Shown here piece after piece: positions 1 through 13,659 of a DNA stretch of 64,000 bases (position 1 is its first letter; each line of letters starts with the position of its first letter). A program made the translations under genes and the position numbers. Source of the stretch: Dipteris shenzhenensis (taxonomy: Eukaryota; Polypodiophyta; Polypodiopsida; Gleicheniales); assembly GCA_047967505.1 (NCBI GenBank), contig CM106539.1; one strand, written 5' to 3'. The notes under the pieces were generated by a model. The model was given only the letters and a program-made list of their open reading frames with translations. It was not told where the DNA came from and did no database searches.

Positions 1-2783
1 GTGAATATATGCATACAAGTTGTGTCTCTCTCGCTCTCTATATCATTTCAACTACAAACTCAACTACATTCTCGTTATATTGTGATTTTGCACTCGGAAT
101 AATTATATGCACGCATGTTAGTCACACAATATTTATGCATAGACCTTAAAGTTTAGAAGGTGGACTATCATATATCTAGTACTCCATGGCTTTTCAAGAT
201 GTAATGAAATCACCATGTTAATCAACGCAATAATACATTCAAAGCTATTTTCTTTGCTTTTTTTCCCAAAAATGATGTAATTGATATTATTTATGGTGCA
301 CTATCTAATAATGAGAAGGACATGAATTGATAAAATGACACAATGTGATTGGGGTAATTGTCCATGTAATACAATCATCTCAAGGTTGGAAAAGGAATTC
401 ATCCATGGATACATGTTCATGTATGAATAGTGTATATGATATTTGTATATGTGCAATAGATATAACGGGCTCCTAAAGCTAATGGCTTCAAGATCTTCTA
501 AAAAAACCTTTTTCAAAAGATTGTATTCGTAAGCCTTATTAACCATATGTATACCTTTGTACTACAATGGAGTATAAGCATTGTATTCATGAGAGTATGA
601 ATTCACCATTGGATTATAATGGAATATAATCATCTAGGTTTCTAGGAATATCATCATGAGTTGCATCATTATCATCATTTATATTGTGTGTTCTTTCTCC
701 TATGAAACTTTCTTTGCCAATGCCAAAACTCAACAGTCACATCTCTTATTACAAATTCAAAGATACACATCTTTTTATTTGAATCATCAACATAAAATGC
801 TTTCTTCTTGGATTCCTTTTGAAATATCTATTAATATGAGGTTTTGTAAAAATATGTTCATAACGTCATTTGAAGTGAAGTGTAGGATTGCATATGGAAC
901 GCCATAGAACTCTAGTTTTCTTACCTTCCAAACCTATACTTGGATGTGGTGTAACTCATGTTGCAACTGGATAATACCTAGAGGCTCTACCGACTGTGGA
1001 TGTTTCATTTGAAATTCCCAAAACATGTATGTACAACAATATATTACTTCGTGTCAAGCATACTTTTTCTTCATTTCATCTATGCCATGTTGAATGTAGA
1101 TTTCCATCTCAACATTATTTAAAAGCATTTGAAAGAATTCTTTATCTACATCCTTCATGCAACATCCAATCATGCTATGAAATTTGTGCATGTTTTTCTA
1201 CTTTAGTCCTTTAGACATTATTATTCCTCTAATAGGTTGCTCTCACTATAACCATTTGCATCATTTGTCGTGGTTATTTTCATAGAATCTACAAAGGAAT
1301 TTCTTTTTGTAAAAGAGTGAAGACATTGATATAAGCCTGGATATAAACATTGCTAAGGAAAGCATTACTAATTGTAATTATAAACCTTGATATAAAGGCT
1401 AACGTCTCTATCATTAACTCTAATATTGAAATATATAGTGACACTACTAAGGAAAAGATGAGAGTCTTTTGATGGTTATATTGATGCGCTTTTGGGAAAA
1501 AAAAACCATATGAGGGCTGAAAATTGTCCCAATTTTCCCTAAAATTGCACGCAAGCACGCACGCACGCACGCGCGCATGCACACACACACACACACACAC
1601 GCACACACACACACACACACACACGCACACATGTAGGCACACTACCCAATTGTAAAAGTGTCAAGGATTGTGCCATTTTTGCTACTCACCATTAGAGCCA
1701 ATCATTAGGTTGAACATAGGGAGGATCCATCTTTGACTCATCCTTCTCCTCATCTTGGTTCCTCACAGCATTGCTCTCCATATCCCACTAACTACTGTTC
1801 ACATATGTGAAGGTTAGCTTTAGCTGTCTACACATAAAAAATACAAAAGATACGTATTTGCATGCTTGCATAACTTAAAGCTGAAGTTTAAGGTCAAGAG
1901 TTTTTTGCATCGAAGAAGATATTGGTAAAATCTTTACCTCTCTCACCTACCTTTAGAGAAGAGCAGTGGTACCATTGTCATATGCATATTTATATTCCCT
2001 AGTGGTGCGATCTTGGCTTATCACATGCTTTTATACACATGAATCATTAGATTGTAAGACACATGAGATAGATATCCCTAAAGGGTATTGGGCGATTTGT
2101 GACACTCTTATTGAGGGAATTTGTGAAGAAACAAAAGAATTTCAAGTATAGAAGCATTGATATGTCTAGTGATATATCAATTGGCATGAAACCATCAGTA
2201 TAAGTGTCAAGCATCAACGCAAAATAGTAAAGAATTGGTATTGATATATGCATCGGGCACCAATTTTGCAGAATCTATTTTTTTTTTGTTGTGGGACAAA
2301 ATGGTGATTTGACACTCCAATTTTGCCCCACCATAAGTTAACACGTAAGAGATTAGATTTCTATAATAAGAACCCTTGAAGTGGCATGAATATATATTGC
2401 ACAATGTATTATAAAATTTCTCTCAATGGGGTATGAACATATAATACAATCTGCAATACAAAATTCTCTTAAGGGGGCATGAATGTATAAGGCCGCAAGA
2501 TACAATTACAAGAAATCCCAAAAAGGGTATACAAACTCATACTTTATACAGCAAAAAATAGAGATCACTAGCTCTAATTTGGAGCCCTCGTTGTTGATAT
2601 TCTCAATCTGCATCACCCTCAAAGGAGATCCCTTGTCGGTTTTAGATCCCTCACCCACTCCATCCCTTGCCCACTATAGATTCATAGTCCTCTCAAGAGC
2701 TACCAACTAGAGTAGGTTGCATGCAACGTGAATGGAAACATTTATTAAGTGCATCAATGTTATATAACTTAAAAGAAGCTAGT
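1..2783. other. No gene recognised; AT-rich intergenic DNA with one CA microsatellite
   Basis: Only short, unrelated open frames occur on both strands, with no recognisable domain, splice pattern or RNA gene. The one structured feature is a GCAC/AC simple repeat near 1550-1631, listed separately. The right edge is set by the start of a truncated LINE. Confidence 0.6.
1550..1631. repeat. (GCAC)n/(AC)n microsatellite
   Basis: GCAC-type tetranucleotides grade into a long AC run. Open frames across it that encode Cys-Val repeats are artefacts of the repeat. Confidence 0.9.
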
Positions 2784-3644
2784 TATAGATTTGGGACCTA
2801 GGTGGGGGAAAGTGGTTCACTATGGATACAATTATATGCAGGTTTGGGCTCAGCTCATCAGAGAAAAGATTTGTTGAGATGCTCCTAGCAAGAATAAAGG
2901 AAGACTGGCCTACTAGCTAGTGTTATTAGAATGACAATGGGTTCAGAGATTTCTTATGGAAGAACGGCAAAGTGTTTTTCAAAATCACCTTGAGAGGCCT
3001 TCGGAATGATGTTGGAAATTCTATGCCCCTTTGGATAGCTTAAGTGTTTGGGCTTCCAGGCTTAGGCGGGTATGGAGAGCCACTCCCTCTTTCAAATTGA
3101 ACTTCTTACTTTGGAGGGTGCTATTAGGGAAACTGCTTGTGAATAGCAAAGGGGAACTCAAGAGCGAGTCCACAATGTCCTTTTTGCAAGTTGTGCATAG
3201 AATCTCATATGCATGTGTTGTGGGATTTCTTTTTTGCTAGAGGAGTATGGAATGAAGTAACAAACAATATAAGTAGCATATAGGTTAAGATAAAGTTGAA
3301 TTGGAGGACTGCTCTTTTGGGTGATCGGAGCAAGCTAAATGATGCTCTCTTTGAGGTTTGGCAACTAATAAGAGGGATCGTGATCTTGAAGCTATGGAGA
3401 TGCAAAAATAATTTAGTTTTTCAGAGACCTTATTCTGAGAGAGCAACAGGTCTGATAGCTTTAGAAGAGGCTAAGAGAAACATAAGGTTTTTCGGGGAAA
3501 AGAATGAGTCTTTTAATGCCCTTGGACAAATCTAGGTGCAACTGAACTTTGTCATATCTTAGAGGGTAGACTTTTTTCTTTCTTATCCTTTGTAAATATT
3601 TCTGCTAATATGAGTTTTGGTTTTCTTGAAAAAACAAAAAAAAA
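2784..3644 (+). mobile_element. 5'-truncated L1-type LINE (3' end with zf-RVT region)
   Basis: Broken frames encode the C-terminal end of a plant L1 ORF2. At 3031-3240 the protein has the LNFLLWRVLLGK-type block that precedes the zf-RVT zinc-binding motif. One frame over, the Cys pair and His-x-x-Leu-Trp of that motif follow. At 3296-3535 the conserved tail appears (WRTALLG, then LWRCKNNLVFQ). An A-rich tail lies at about 3629-3644. The octamer AAGCTAGT occurs at 2776-2783 and again at 3643-3650, a plausible target-site duplication. At least one frameshift and several stops show it is dead, and no endonuclease or RT core remains. Confidence 0.7.
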
Positions 3645-3650
3645 GCTAGT

Positions 3651-6600
3651 ATTACAAAAGTAAGAGTGGCAAAAGATTTACCTCTATTGCAACTACATCC
3701 CAATCGAGTTGTACTCCCTTGCTCTCAAGCTTCTCACAAAGAGAGCTTGGTATTATAAGCACAAGCACAATTATACCCATCCTTTGTTGGCATAATTATA
3801 CTCATCCTTTGTTGGCATATGATTAACCACATGAGTTTGAAACAACAAGAGTTGTCTCCATAAGGAAAGAGAAGAGCAAGAATAGCTATGAAAAAGAACA
3901 TACATCAAAGGAAATGCATTAACTGATAAGAGTAATAAAGATACTAAGACACGGCTCCCAAATTAGTGTTTCTTAATCTTTAGGGATTTGACAGGGATTC
4001 GAGGTGGACCAATGGGAGTGCTCATTTCTGTGAGCCAATGCCATGTTGAGGTGGCACATACATTCATGAGGAAAGCTGCCATTGGCTTCATCCTCTTGCA
4101 CAGGGGTCCATCCAACCCACCTCCCTCCCCCTCGTAACCCATACTTGACCCTCCACAATCCACCTGCCAATTGCACCTACCCCAATGCTGTCCCAAATCT
4201 TCATCAATGCCATGGTGGTTCCCTATGGGTGAGATATTTATAGGCTACACTTTCTCTGGCTTGCTTCTCTTTTGTCCCCTTCTCCTCTTCTCCTTTGATT
4301 TGGTCCAATACCTCCTCCCTCTACCTTCAGGTGCTAGAGTTTCATTCGTTATCTCTCCTCCTATTGTAGCTCGATTCCTATTATTTTCTCTTCCTCCCCT
4401 AGTTGTACAAATCCTTTGGCATGTCTTTGATAGCCAAGACTTTCATCCATCCCTTATTTGTTGATTCAGTACTGTGCAAGCATGGTGAGGAGCATCTCCA
4501 CATGACTGTGTAAGGTTGTGGCCAGTTGTATGTTTCACATCACCAAAGTGAATGGATCCCTTCTACCCGCAACTTGAATGAATGGATAGTCATGAGAGGA
4601 TCTTGTGAGACGCTAGGTGGCATCTTGAAGTTCAAGATTGAGAAGAAAGGGTGGCTTGGGAGGGTGCACCATTTCTACGTGGCAAAGGACATGTGCTTGC
4701 CTCCATCAATCAATCAAGCTATGATACCATCACATTGTAAGCTTTTTTGCTCTGTACATACTCTTTACAATGTGATTGTAATGAATTTCTATGTTGGGTT
4801 TCCTAGGGTCCTTATTCATATTTCCTTCTTCTTTATGAAAGATGAATGTGTGAAAGAGGAATGCCCCTCAAAACAGGCCACGTGTACAGCTTGTTGCTAC
4901 TCCACCTAGCACCAAATAGAGGGTTTCACCTGCTGGACTGAAGTGGAAGGAAACTTCCTAGCTCGCTCAAAAGAGAAGCAATGTTCTCTTTGTCCTTATA
5001 AGAGGATCACATTTCAAAAAGTGTGCACAGTTTTTGGATGCAGACACTGTAATCCATTGAGTTGTGAGTATAGTTTATTATGTTGAGATATTAGTCCCTC
5101 TCCCATGCTTCTTCAAAAGTCGAGACATTAAAACACATTACGTTTTTGTTCACCCTAGGTGCTCCCCCAAATTTGTCCCGAGCACTTTCATCTATGAGCT
5201 TGCATGACCACATATTGTTTGTTCTATGCATTTTGATATTTTAAAAACAAGAAACAAAATTATGAAGTGGCATGAGCCAAGACAACCTTGCCCATTTGGA
5301 GACGAGTGTTAACTTCATGGCCATGCCCACATCGTTTGAAATATTCTCCTTATACGATTGTATTGTTTGTGCATCCACCATGTTACAGTCCATGTCTTGA
5401 AGTTATGGTTGTGGAATTAGTTTGTCATCTCCCCCTTGGAACAATGTAGGCTTTTGAGAGCATAATAAGTATTCTATTTGTTATCTACATGGCTGTTTTT
5501 CATCTAGTCTACATCAGTAACACCATGTGTACAAGCTGGAGTGAGATTTCTTTTGCATTGCGTGATGGCAAAGTTCTCTGCTGTGGGTATCGGCTACAGC
5601 AAGTGGCTCTCTATCTTATTACAGTTCCATGTGTTCAGCTGTCCTACCCAAACGAAAAGAAGGAATTTTTGTTTTGAATGTCTTGTTTGTGAAGGTTCTC
5701 TGAAAGGTCTCTTTTATGTATACGATAGTCAATATTGATTTTGAGGGGCGGTTTTATTTGACTTCAAAAAAACATGCTTCCATTTTGATATTTGCGAGGA
5801 TAAAGCTAATGAGTTTGTACTATATTTTGGAAAAACGTGGGCCTTTTGATAGCATAATTGTCCTTGACTTTGTAGCAATGGAGTTGCATGGTCCAATGTT
5901 AGCCATTATAAGACACCTTGCAGTTTTGCAAGGATTGTACCTTCAGAATGTTCTCAGGTTGGTCTATAGATCAGCCTAACTGCCCACTTGTCTTATTTAC
6001 TATAAGTCAAGTGCTGGTTAAATTGTTAAGATCAAAACCCAGATACGAGATGTCTGATGAAGCCACTCTAGGAAAAAGGCTTGCTCAATCTCATCGTTGA
6101 TAATAAATTCTCGTGAGCTCATCCAATGTCCTCACACTTCACAGAGTGTCATTCTGTGCGGTAAGCACATAGCCCTAAAAAGTTTGGAGTACTGCAGGAA
6201 TGATCATGCACTAAAACTCAGGTGCCCTGCCCCAAGGGGTGCTGGCTCTAAGATGTTTCTGAATGAATAAGTGCCCTTTCCTCGCCAGCATGAGAGCCAA
6301 CTGAGTTGCTTGTTTCTAATCATTCCGTCGGCTCAAGAGCATGATGGTGCCACTTCATATGTTAAACATACATGACCTCCAGGTCATGTAAGCAAAATGT
6401 CCTGAATGGAATGACTATCTGGTTATGTGGAACGAATTTAACAGTTCTACTGCTTAAAGCATTATTTTGAAATGCAACGTATGTACTGAAAAGGGAGAGG
6501 ATGTTAAAAGAGGGCAAGATGGGAGGACGATGGGGGCCTTGGTGAGAATTTGGTGGTAGGTCTACACACACAAACTCCAAAGCACACTTCAGCTAAATTG

Positions 6601-6903
6601 AAAGAGTTCGACACATGCCACAACACCATTGAAGCTAAAATGGGCTTTCAAAGTTGCAGTCTAGTGATGGCATAACAAGAACTTCCTGAAGTGAAGCGAT
6701 GATCCCTTTTGGCTTCAAAAGCATAACTGCTCCTTTGAATGAATGGCTGTATATGTACAGCAATTATATACATAGATGTACAGCCATGTATGTTACAAAA
6801 CCTTCAATCCCTCACATGTAATTGAGATTCACACGAGAATCCACAAAGAACCCAATCCACCGAAATCGCCCTAAATTATCAAATGGAGCGAAACCCGTGC
6901 TAA
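3651..6903. other. No gene recognised; intergenic, includes 3' flank of the lipase gene
   Basis: Short open frames such as 4526-4909 (127 codons, plus) show no known motif and no splice context that I could support. The last 200 bases presumably contain the 3' UTR and polyadenylation region of the minus-strand lipase gene. Confidence 0.5.
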
Positions 6904-9884
6904 TCAAAGCCAAACAAATAACGTAGAGAGGCTTTCCAATATCACCATGCGTACTGACAAGATAAATAACATCCCTGTCTGGACGTGTTGTGATGCAATA
7001 AGTCTTGCATATCTACTGAAAGCATCTTTATAGGAACCCCAAACAGAACTGTTTAGCGGTGGACAATTCCTGTTAGCCAAATAATGGTTGACAGATTGCT
7101 TGAAGACCAGTGAGGGTGTGCTTATAGCTGGGGTAACAGCTCCACTAGTCCTTGTCTGCTCTTTACTGAACTCTGCCTTGAAATCTTTCTGAACAAGCAA
7201 AGATGACTCAGCAACCACAAAAGGCCACCATAGCTTCTTCCTTTGTTCCCTTCGAAGCCGCCGCACTCTTTTCAGTTCATACCGAAGAAGCACATGCATA
7301 GCTTTTGTATAACTTCGAGGATCATGATCACGCCAAATGGCACCCTCAAACCCATAAGCCCCTGGATCACTTAGTATTTCCAAGGGATGGGGCATGTTAA
7401 GAAACGCTCTCTGGGCAGAACGCAACTGAATTGTATTCTCAACATCTTCTCCATTGATGGGATGCCTTAAAATAAACAATCCCCTTCCACTGGGAAGCAA
7501 AGGGTGAGACGGGGCAACAGTTTCATCTGGCTGCAAAATCAGAATCTGGCCCATGGGAGCATACAACAATTTCTGGAAGAAAGGCACCATGACAGAAGAT
7601 GAGTTGATATTTTCAGAAAACCCAACTCCAAAACGTGGAAGAAAATAAACAGTTACAAAATCATCAAGTTCTGGATAAAAGGAATAAAGGTTTGGACATG
7701 CCACCTGGTTATTCAAACAAGGGTGATGACGAAACCTCCCATTCAGTTTCTTTAAAACCTTTGCGACATGATCAGGATAGTCGCAGGCAAAAACCCTGGG
7801 AACCACGTCTTTATGCATTATAACTGACTGGATGTGGCTCCACGGTAAATTCAGCTTTTGCAGGAGGTAATCCCCTCCACACATGATAAAAGGCGATCCA
7901 AAAGTTATCACAGGAAGAATAGCTGAGCCCGGAACGACTCCTCGAATCTGAAACATAAGTGCAAGTAGTGCAGCAAGGCTCCCGCCCAAGGAATGTCCTG
8001 TGAGGCGAATTTGAGCTCTCTCACCATGTGCTTTGAAATGAGAAAGAATCTCTGGGAGCACCTCATCATACAATCCCTTTGCAGCTTCATAGATACCACG
8101 ATGTACAAGAATGTCAAATTCCTACAAAGAGCAACCAAGTTCTAGCCTGTCACCAAAGATGGGAATATAGGACTCTGGCTGTGCACATCAATTCCATCTG
8201 GAGTAACACATCCTGCTGTTGAAAAGGTGAGCATAAAATGAATTTCTCAGATTATGACCATAATACCTCAAACTTCATGGGTTCAAATAAAAGGTTCGCT
8301 TGCCAAGATGCCAGCGATCCCGAGCCCTGCAACAAAAGCGTGTACTGAGCCAAAGCATTTGAAGTTTTACAGGGAAAAAGTCCCCTCTCCAAAAGAAGCT
8401 ATCGTACCTGGATGACAAAAATCCTTGTGTGAGTACCGTGATCGTCACAAACATACCATTCGCACGGGCAAGAGTGTGATGATTCCGAAGCCTTGCTCAT
8501 AGCTTGCTTTGTATCATCCTCAGCAATCAGAACACCTGCGACAGGCGCTGTATCCGATCTGTTCTCTGAATGCTCGGATACGCACGATTCACTTTGATAT
8601 CGCTCGAGATTTTTCTTTGCAGATTCTTCTTTATTAGAACCAGCACCAGACCGTTGTTCCAGTTTGAGTGGAAGAACAAGAGACTTCAGCTGACATTGAG
8701 CAGAAGTTGAACTACTAGGCGATTCCAGCGAAAGTAAAACATTTGCGCTAGCTTCATCATAACTACCATCATCACTGTTAATGGAGTGACTTTCCAAATT
8801 TTCAAGGCCCAGTTTTCTAGACTTATCAGATTCCTTTTCTTTGACTGCAGCCTCTGCTTTTTTAACAAGAGAAGAACTGACGAACACAAGACGGTGGTAC
8901 TTCAATAGTTGGCCTGGCTGTGTTGACAAAATCGCAGATTTTGTCATCAGATTTACCGTCAAATTGGAAACTAAAATGCAAACGAACCAGCTGACCTAGT
9001 GAGAATCTTCGATTAGAGTTCCTTCAACGGTGGGTTACCTGAATATCGGGAATCATGTACGCCATATCGCAAAGAAAAGACATCTGAGTGATACATTTCA
9101 AATCATACAGCGAAGCTTCCCGCAAGAACTTCGAAAAGGTGTCCTTGGTGTGAAGCACCGTTCTATAAGGAATCTCTAAAGAGCAAGTATACGAGCTGCC
9201 GAATTCACAATCTGGACAACAGTTTCCCTTTTTCGACTGTTCCAAGGTGGAATCACCATCTACGCCAGAATCGAAAGAGTTCATAGATTGCGGCGGCCTT
9301 TTAGGTGTTTTAGAATCAGGCCAAAACGTTCGGAAATCGATAATTCTTGGTATACGCCTTTGAGAATTTGGGATGGATTCCGAGGATGTAACCGTTGTGG
9401 TGGAACTATTGGTTGCTATGGGTAGCTTGAAATCTGTTTGCGCTGCCGGATTTGTAGCTTCGGAGAGTGAGGGAGCTGTCCCTGCCTTTCTACTAACAAA
9501 TAGTTCTTGGCCCTGCGGCTCCGTTGGTGCTCCGCGATCAAGGAAACCCCATACCTCGCTCTGTTGGTCGGAGCGAGAAAATTCTGCATCTCTTTCTTCT
9601 GAAACCTGGTCTTGGTTGTTGCCATTGAACCACAGGAATTTGAGTGGATTGGGGACGCCTGAACGGGAGGAGGGAAAAGGCAGAGGGTTGAAAGGTGCAG
9701 CACTGGCGGTACTGTCCTCTCTGAGAGGGGGAGGCGCACTAGCTGCAGCTGATCCATGAGCAGCGACGTGAACGGATTGCGCATGCGTGCGATCGGGCCG
9801 CTCCGAATTCTGGAGCGAGGAAGATTGTGCAGAAGGAAGGGAGGAGCCGAAGGGGATGGTGATGATCCCGAGCAAGGACTCCAT
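6904..9884 (-). CDS. Plastid lipase (PLIP-like), class-3 alpha/beta hydrolase, five exons
   Basis: Predicted exons on the minus strand are 9884-9039, 8917-8408, 8326-8267, 8121-7705 and 7572-6904, all in phase 0 with GT-AG borders, giving about 833 residues. The first ~100 residues are rich in Ser, Ala and Pro, as in a chloroplast transit peptide. The block SLASWQANLLFEPMKFE (exon 3) and HRGIYEAAKG (exon 4) are typical of the PLIP branch of class-3 lipases. The nucleophile elbow GHSLGG lies at about residues 514-519 (Ser ~516). HKDVVPR and HHPCLN supply candidate Asp and His, and LLYAPMG with LQPDE follows in exon 5. Known PLIPs are galactolipid/phospholipid acyl hydrolases in chloroplasts that feed fatty acids to oil or jasmonate synthesis; that activity is inferred here. 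No disabling lesion was seen. The intron at 7573-7704 is 132 bases and open in frame. Confidence 0.88.
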
Positions 9885-10031
9885 AGCGGGTGGGTGGTGT
9901 CAAAGATGGGGAAGAGGCGTGATAATGGGTAGGGGGAAGAGTGGAAGGATGGGAGAATGGAGAGTGGGAGGGTGGGGGGTCGCCATAGCCAGGAAGCTCA
10001 GAGCTCAGTGGCTATGGCGGATGAACAAAAC

Positions 10032-10059
10032 GAAGAAGAAGAAGAAGAAGAAGAAGAAT
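10032..10059. repeat. (GAA)n microsatellite upstream of the lipase gene
   Basis: About nine GAA units lie roughly 150 bases upstream of the predicted lipase start, probably in its 5' UTR or promoter. Confidence 0.85.
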
Positions 10060-10380
10060 CAGAATCGTGTAGAATTCTAACGATGATCAAATTTGGATGC
10101 TTTGAGACGCCAAAAATGCGCTTCCTTGTCCTTTTTCCCGGAATGGCCTTCACCACCACCTTTCCATCCTCCAGAATGGCCTCCCCCTTTCCCCTCCTCC
10201 ACGTGTCTATTCATCACTGTGTCCAACACCACCACGCCACGTGTCTATCTATCAATGACGCCAACGTGACATACCTCTTTGCTCACCACCTACCACTTTT
10301 CTCTCGTGTCGCTTTGTAGAGGCGTCACTCAAGCACCTTCTCTCTGATAGTAGCAAGAGAAGATCTACCATGGAGAAGGT

Positions 10381-10562
10381 GCCTAGGGGCCTGTTTTTCC
10401 CCACCATGGGGTTCGGTGGCGGTGGCAACAGATTCCGCCACCACCAATAGAGTCCACAGAGGCTCTCGTGGTCTGTTTTGGCCATCGGTGGCCAAACACC
10501 CAGCAGTCATTGTCAAACTGCTGGGTGCGCGCACCTGCATGGCGTGGAAACAGGCCCTAGGT
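10381..10562. mobile_element. Candidate MITE with imperfect terminal inverted repeats
   Basis: The left end reads CCTAGGGGCCTGTTTTTCCC. The right end, read on the other strand, gives CCTAGGGCCTGTTTCCACGC, an imperfect inverted repeat of about 25 bases. The 180-base interior holds further dyads, for example CACCCAGCAG ... CTGCTGGGTG around 10497-10527. A GGCCTGTTT terminus is common in Tourist-type MITEs. There is no coding capacity, and the target duplication (CTA or CTAG) is ambiguous because the termini are palindromic. Confidence 0.45.
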
Positions 10563-11623
10563 TGGATTGTGCACATAAAACTTCACTCTCCTCAAGCTTA
10601 TCAGAATGGAAAAAGAGGGGGCTCGAATTGCGCTAGTCGTCGGTATGAAGATAACTCGTAGCCTTCTCATCTACTACCCTAGGTTTACAGGGCTAAAAAA
10701 TTGAGCACGATTTCCAACAAGAAGAAGGCTTCCTCCTTCACCCCTTTACCAGTTGCGCCCAAAATTTACTCCTACATAAGTGCTAGAGATACATTCAAGG
10801 CTCTCATCCCTTCAAATTATTGCACCTACTGGCTTCCATTTCACAAAAACCTTGACGCTCTCTCCCCTCTTCATGCGTGCTACCATTTTTAACTAGCTAG
10901 CTTTAAGACCACATTCTTGAGCCAAGATCAACGCATGTATATCTGCCACCTTCAAGATCTTGATGTTTCAAAGTTGCTAACTGACCGATTTTTGTAGGTT
11001 TTGGAGGAATAACACAAGTCACATGCGGCCCACCATCCTTATAAGTGATGCCTACCCAATTTATGTAGCGAGTGCTACCAAAGTTCCAAGGTGCATCTTT
11101 GACACACATGGTTCTTTAATGGCCAAGCAACTTTAAGCTCACCAATTCTACTCTATAATTGAACGATGGAGACGTATGCTCTGTCGATGGATAATTGTAT
11201 CATTTCTATGGGGCCTACTTGGATTGGCCATCTTCCTCTTTACCCTAGTTCAATTTCTCACTACCACATTCCAAACTTTTCACATTAAGCATATTCTACT
11301 CAAAAAGTGCCAAGATGGTTGAAGTGACTTAAAAAGGTTCTGTCTAGTAGAATACCCCAATGTTTTTACCCAAGGTCAAGAGTTTCCCCTTCAAATGGAC
11401 AATCATGTATCTTTAGGTAAACGTGTCATACATATACTTTCCAAAGACTCTAAAAAGAAGTGTACTATACCACAAAATAAGCATCTATATTTAGATAGAT
11501 GTGTCATACATATATTTTCCAAAGATCTCTCCATAAAAAGTGTACTATACCACACAACAAGCATCTACCAAAAGTGACCTAAAAAACTCATTTTGTGATA
11601 CTCTTCCATTGAATTGGGCTAAA

Positions 11624-11628
11624 CACAA
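11624..11628. repeat. Target-site duplication ACAAA (left) of the LTR element
   Basis: ACAAA directly abuts the left LTR (which starts TG at 11629) and recurs directly after the right LTR at 22462-22466. Confidence 0.7.
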
Positions 11629-12117
11629 ATGCCACGAACCCGTTGGAGGATGCACATGTGTGAAAGAATGATGCATAAATTGAGAAGCATTGGCCCTCCA
11701 AATGGGGTGGAAGGAGTGCCCACGTGAGTGTACTTTTGCTATTGACAACTCTAGAATGCTCATACAATCCACATACCACATATGAATGCATAATACGTCA
11801 TGCACACATTCCATGCATACGAGAGGTCACAACCTCTCATGCCTCTTGGGATCCATCCCTTGGGCATACCCCATTATTCTACCCTTAGCCTATGACACTT
11901 TATGCCTACCATTTATTAATGCATGCCCATGCATTCCTACCCATTCCTATCCTAGGACCTACATGTGTGAGTGCACCATTTATTACATATCAATTAACAT
12001 ATCCAATACATTATCCATATGGTATTTAGCCATTAAACCTACCTAGCCTACCTTCTAATTATTACATTTGATCATGATAGCCTAATACATTCTCGACTAC
12101 AAAATCGTGTCGTGACA
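11629..12117 (-). repeat. 3' LTR (left copy) of the non-autonomous element
   Basis: It begins TG and ends CA, and is nearly colinear with 21973-22461. The minus-strand start is TGTCACGACA. Confidence 0.82.
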
Positions 12118-13659
12118 TGCCCTGTTGCTTGGGACATAGATGTCCTCATCTATTAAGTACTCTTCTTTGCCTTCATGGTTTTTAGCACTCATTAGGTTCT
12201 TGCATAAACTTCCATACAACAACTTCAATCTTTCATCGTCCTATTTGGTACTCCTGTCAAACAAGTCCAACATTAGTATGTTTCTTTAAATCAAATTTCC
12301 AAATAAATCAATAAGAAAGACATAGTGTTTATGTTTCATGTTGTGTCGTTTATATACTTCTTTACTTTGGACATTCCTACAAAGACTAATTTAACTTTAT
12401 CCATTAAGGTTAGTAGGAATCCAGATCCGTTCTACTTTTCCTTTCCAATAAGATACCATTTCCTAATCTCTCTCATATACTTGCATTGGTCTAAGTTCCA
12501 AGTGACCATTTTGGAACCATTAGTTTTAGGTTGATCAGACCCAAAACTTACAAGATAGGCCTAACTTACAAGATCAAGATCACCACATCTTGCTTGAGTA
12601 CTCATTCTAGACCACCAGGTCTAATTGTGGATCCACCCATAGTCATGCGCCCATGACTCACCAATTACTTGAGATCTCTCTAAGGTCACTAGACGTTACT
12701 AAGCGCTTACATATCCACCACCTAGGTAGGACTATGGACTCTTTGAGTGATGATACCAAATGAATCACGCTTTTAAATGTCCTAACTTCTTAAGATTTCA
12801 ACTCAACTAATCTAGTCTAATTTAAGGTTACCAAACCTATGGCCATGTATAGCACCCTCTTGCTCGGGAAGAGCCCAAGTACTACCTTGGCACATCAACC
12901 CAACCTAAGAGAATGACTTAACCATCTCTAGTACTCTAACTTCAAGACTCTTGGCACCATGGATGCCTTCCAAAGCCCAGCTTGCCCAATGTCTCTGTAC
13001 GATACCATTGTATACATTTCCAAGGTAATAATTGTGCACGTGCTCAATTCTTGAGTTTTTTCCTATTTCTAGTGTATGATCTCACATGCAAATGCATCTA
13101 CTACTTCATTATCCTACATGCAAATGCATTTTAAATTCATTCTTTGTCCTAAATGCTCATCTTGAGTTTAAGAAGGTCAATCATTTGACCCTTGTCATCA
13201 ATGATGCAATTGTGTATTCCATTCTAACGAGTCACTTTTGTAGCCTTCATTCAAGTTTCCTCCAACTACTACAAGTTCGTTTACCATCTTCGTAACCTAT
13301 TCAGGTTGATACGTCACTTGTTATGTCCACCGCTACTACCAATCTTTCCTTTCTAAGTGTCTTGCCTTCATAATTCTAATCTTTGTTGATCATTTGATCC
13401 AAAGTTGTCTCCCTATCAAGCTATCATGATCTAACCCTGCATTGGACATCTCATTGTCCTTGAAACTAAAAACTAATCTCGTCTTATGTTTGTCTCTTTT
13501 TGTTTTTATTTTTTTCAAAAAGTATTTTGTAGTGTTTCTTCCCCTTTTTAATTATGAAGCGACCACGCTTCTTCCATGTTACTTCCTAATTAGTGTCCTC
13601 CCTTCTCTACTAAATTTGTTTCTCTCTCATTAGTTTTTTTATAAAAAAATAATTAAATG

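Larger units (their letters stand above)
10060..11628. other. No gene recognised; lipase upstream region and intergenic DNA
   Basis: This stretch contains the presumed upstream region of the minus-strand lipase gene and a small inverted-repeat element at 10381-10562. Nothing else is recognisable. A tandem similarity near 11400-11560 (two copies of a CGTGTCATACATAT-like phrase) is minor. Confidence 0.5.

Noticed and set aside
4526-4909. 127-codon plus-strand frame as a gene
   Set aside because: No known motif, no splice context, and a Cys-rich end caused by ordinary sequence; left unassigned.
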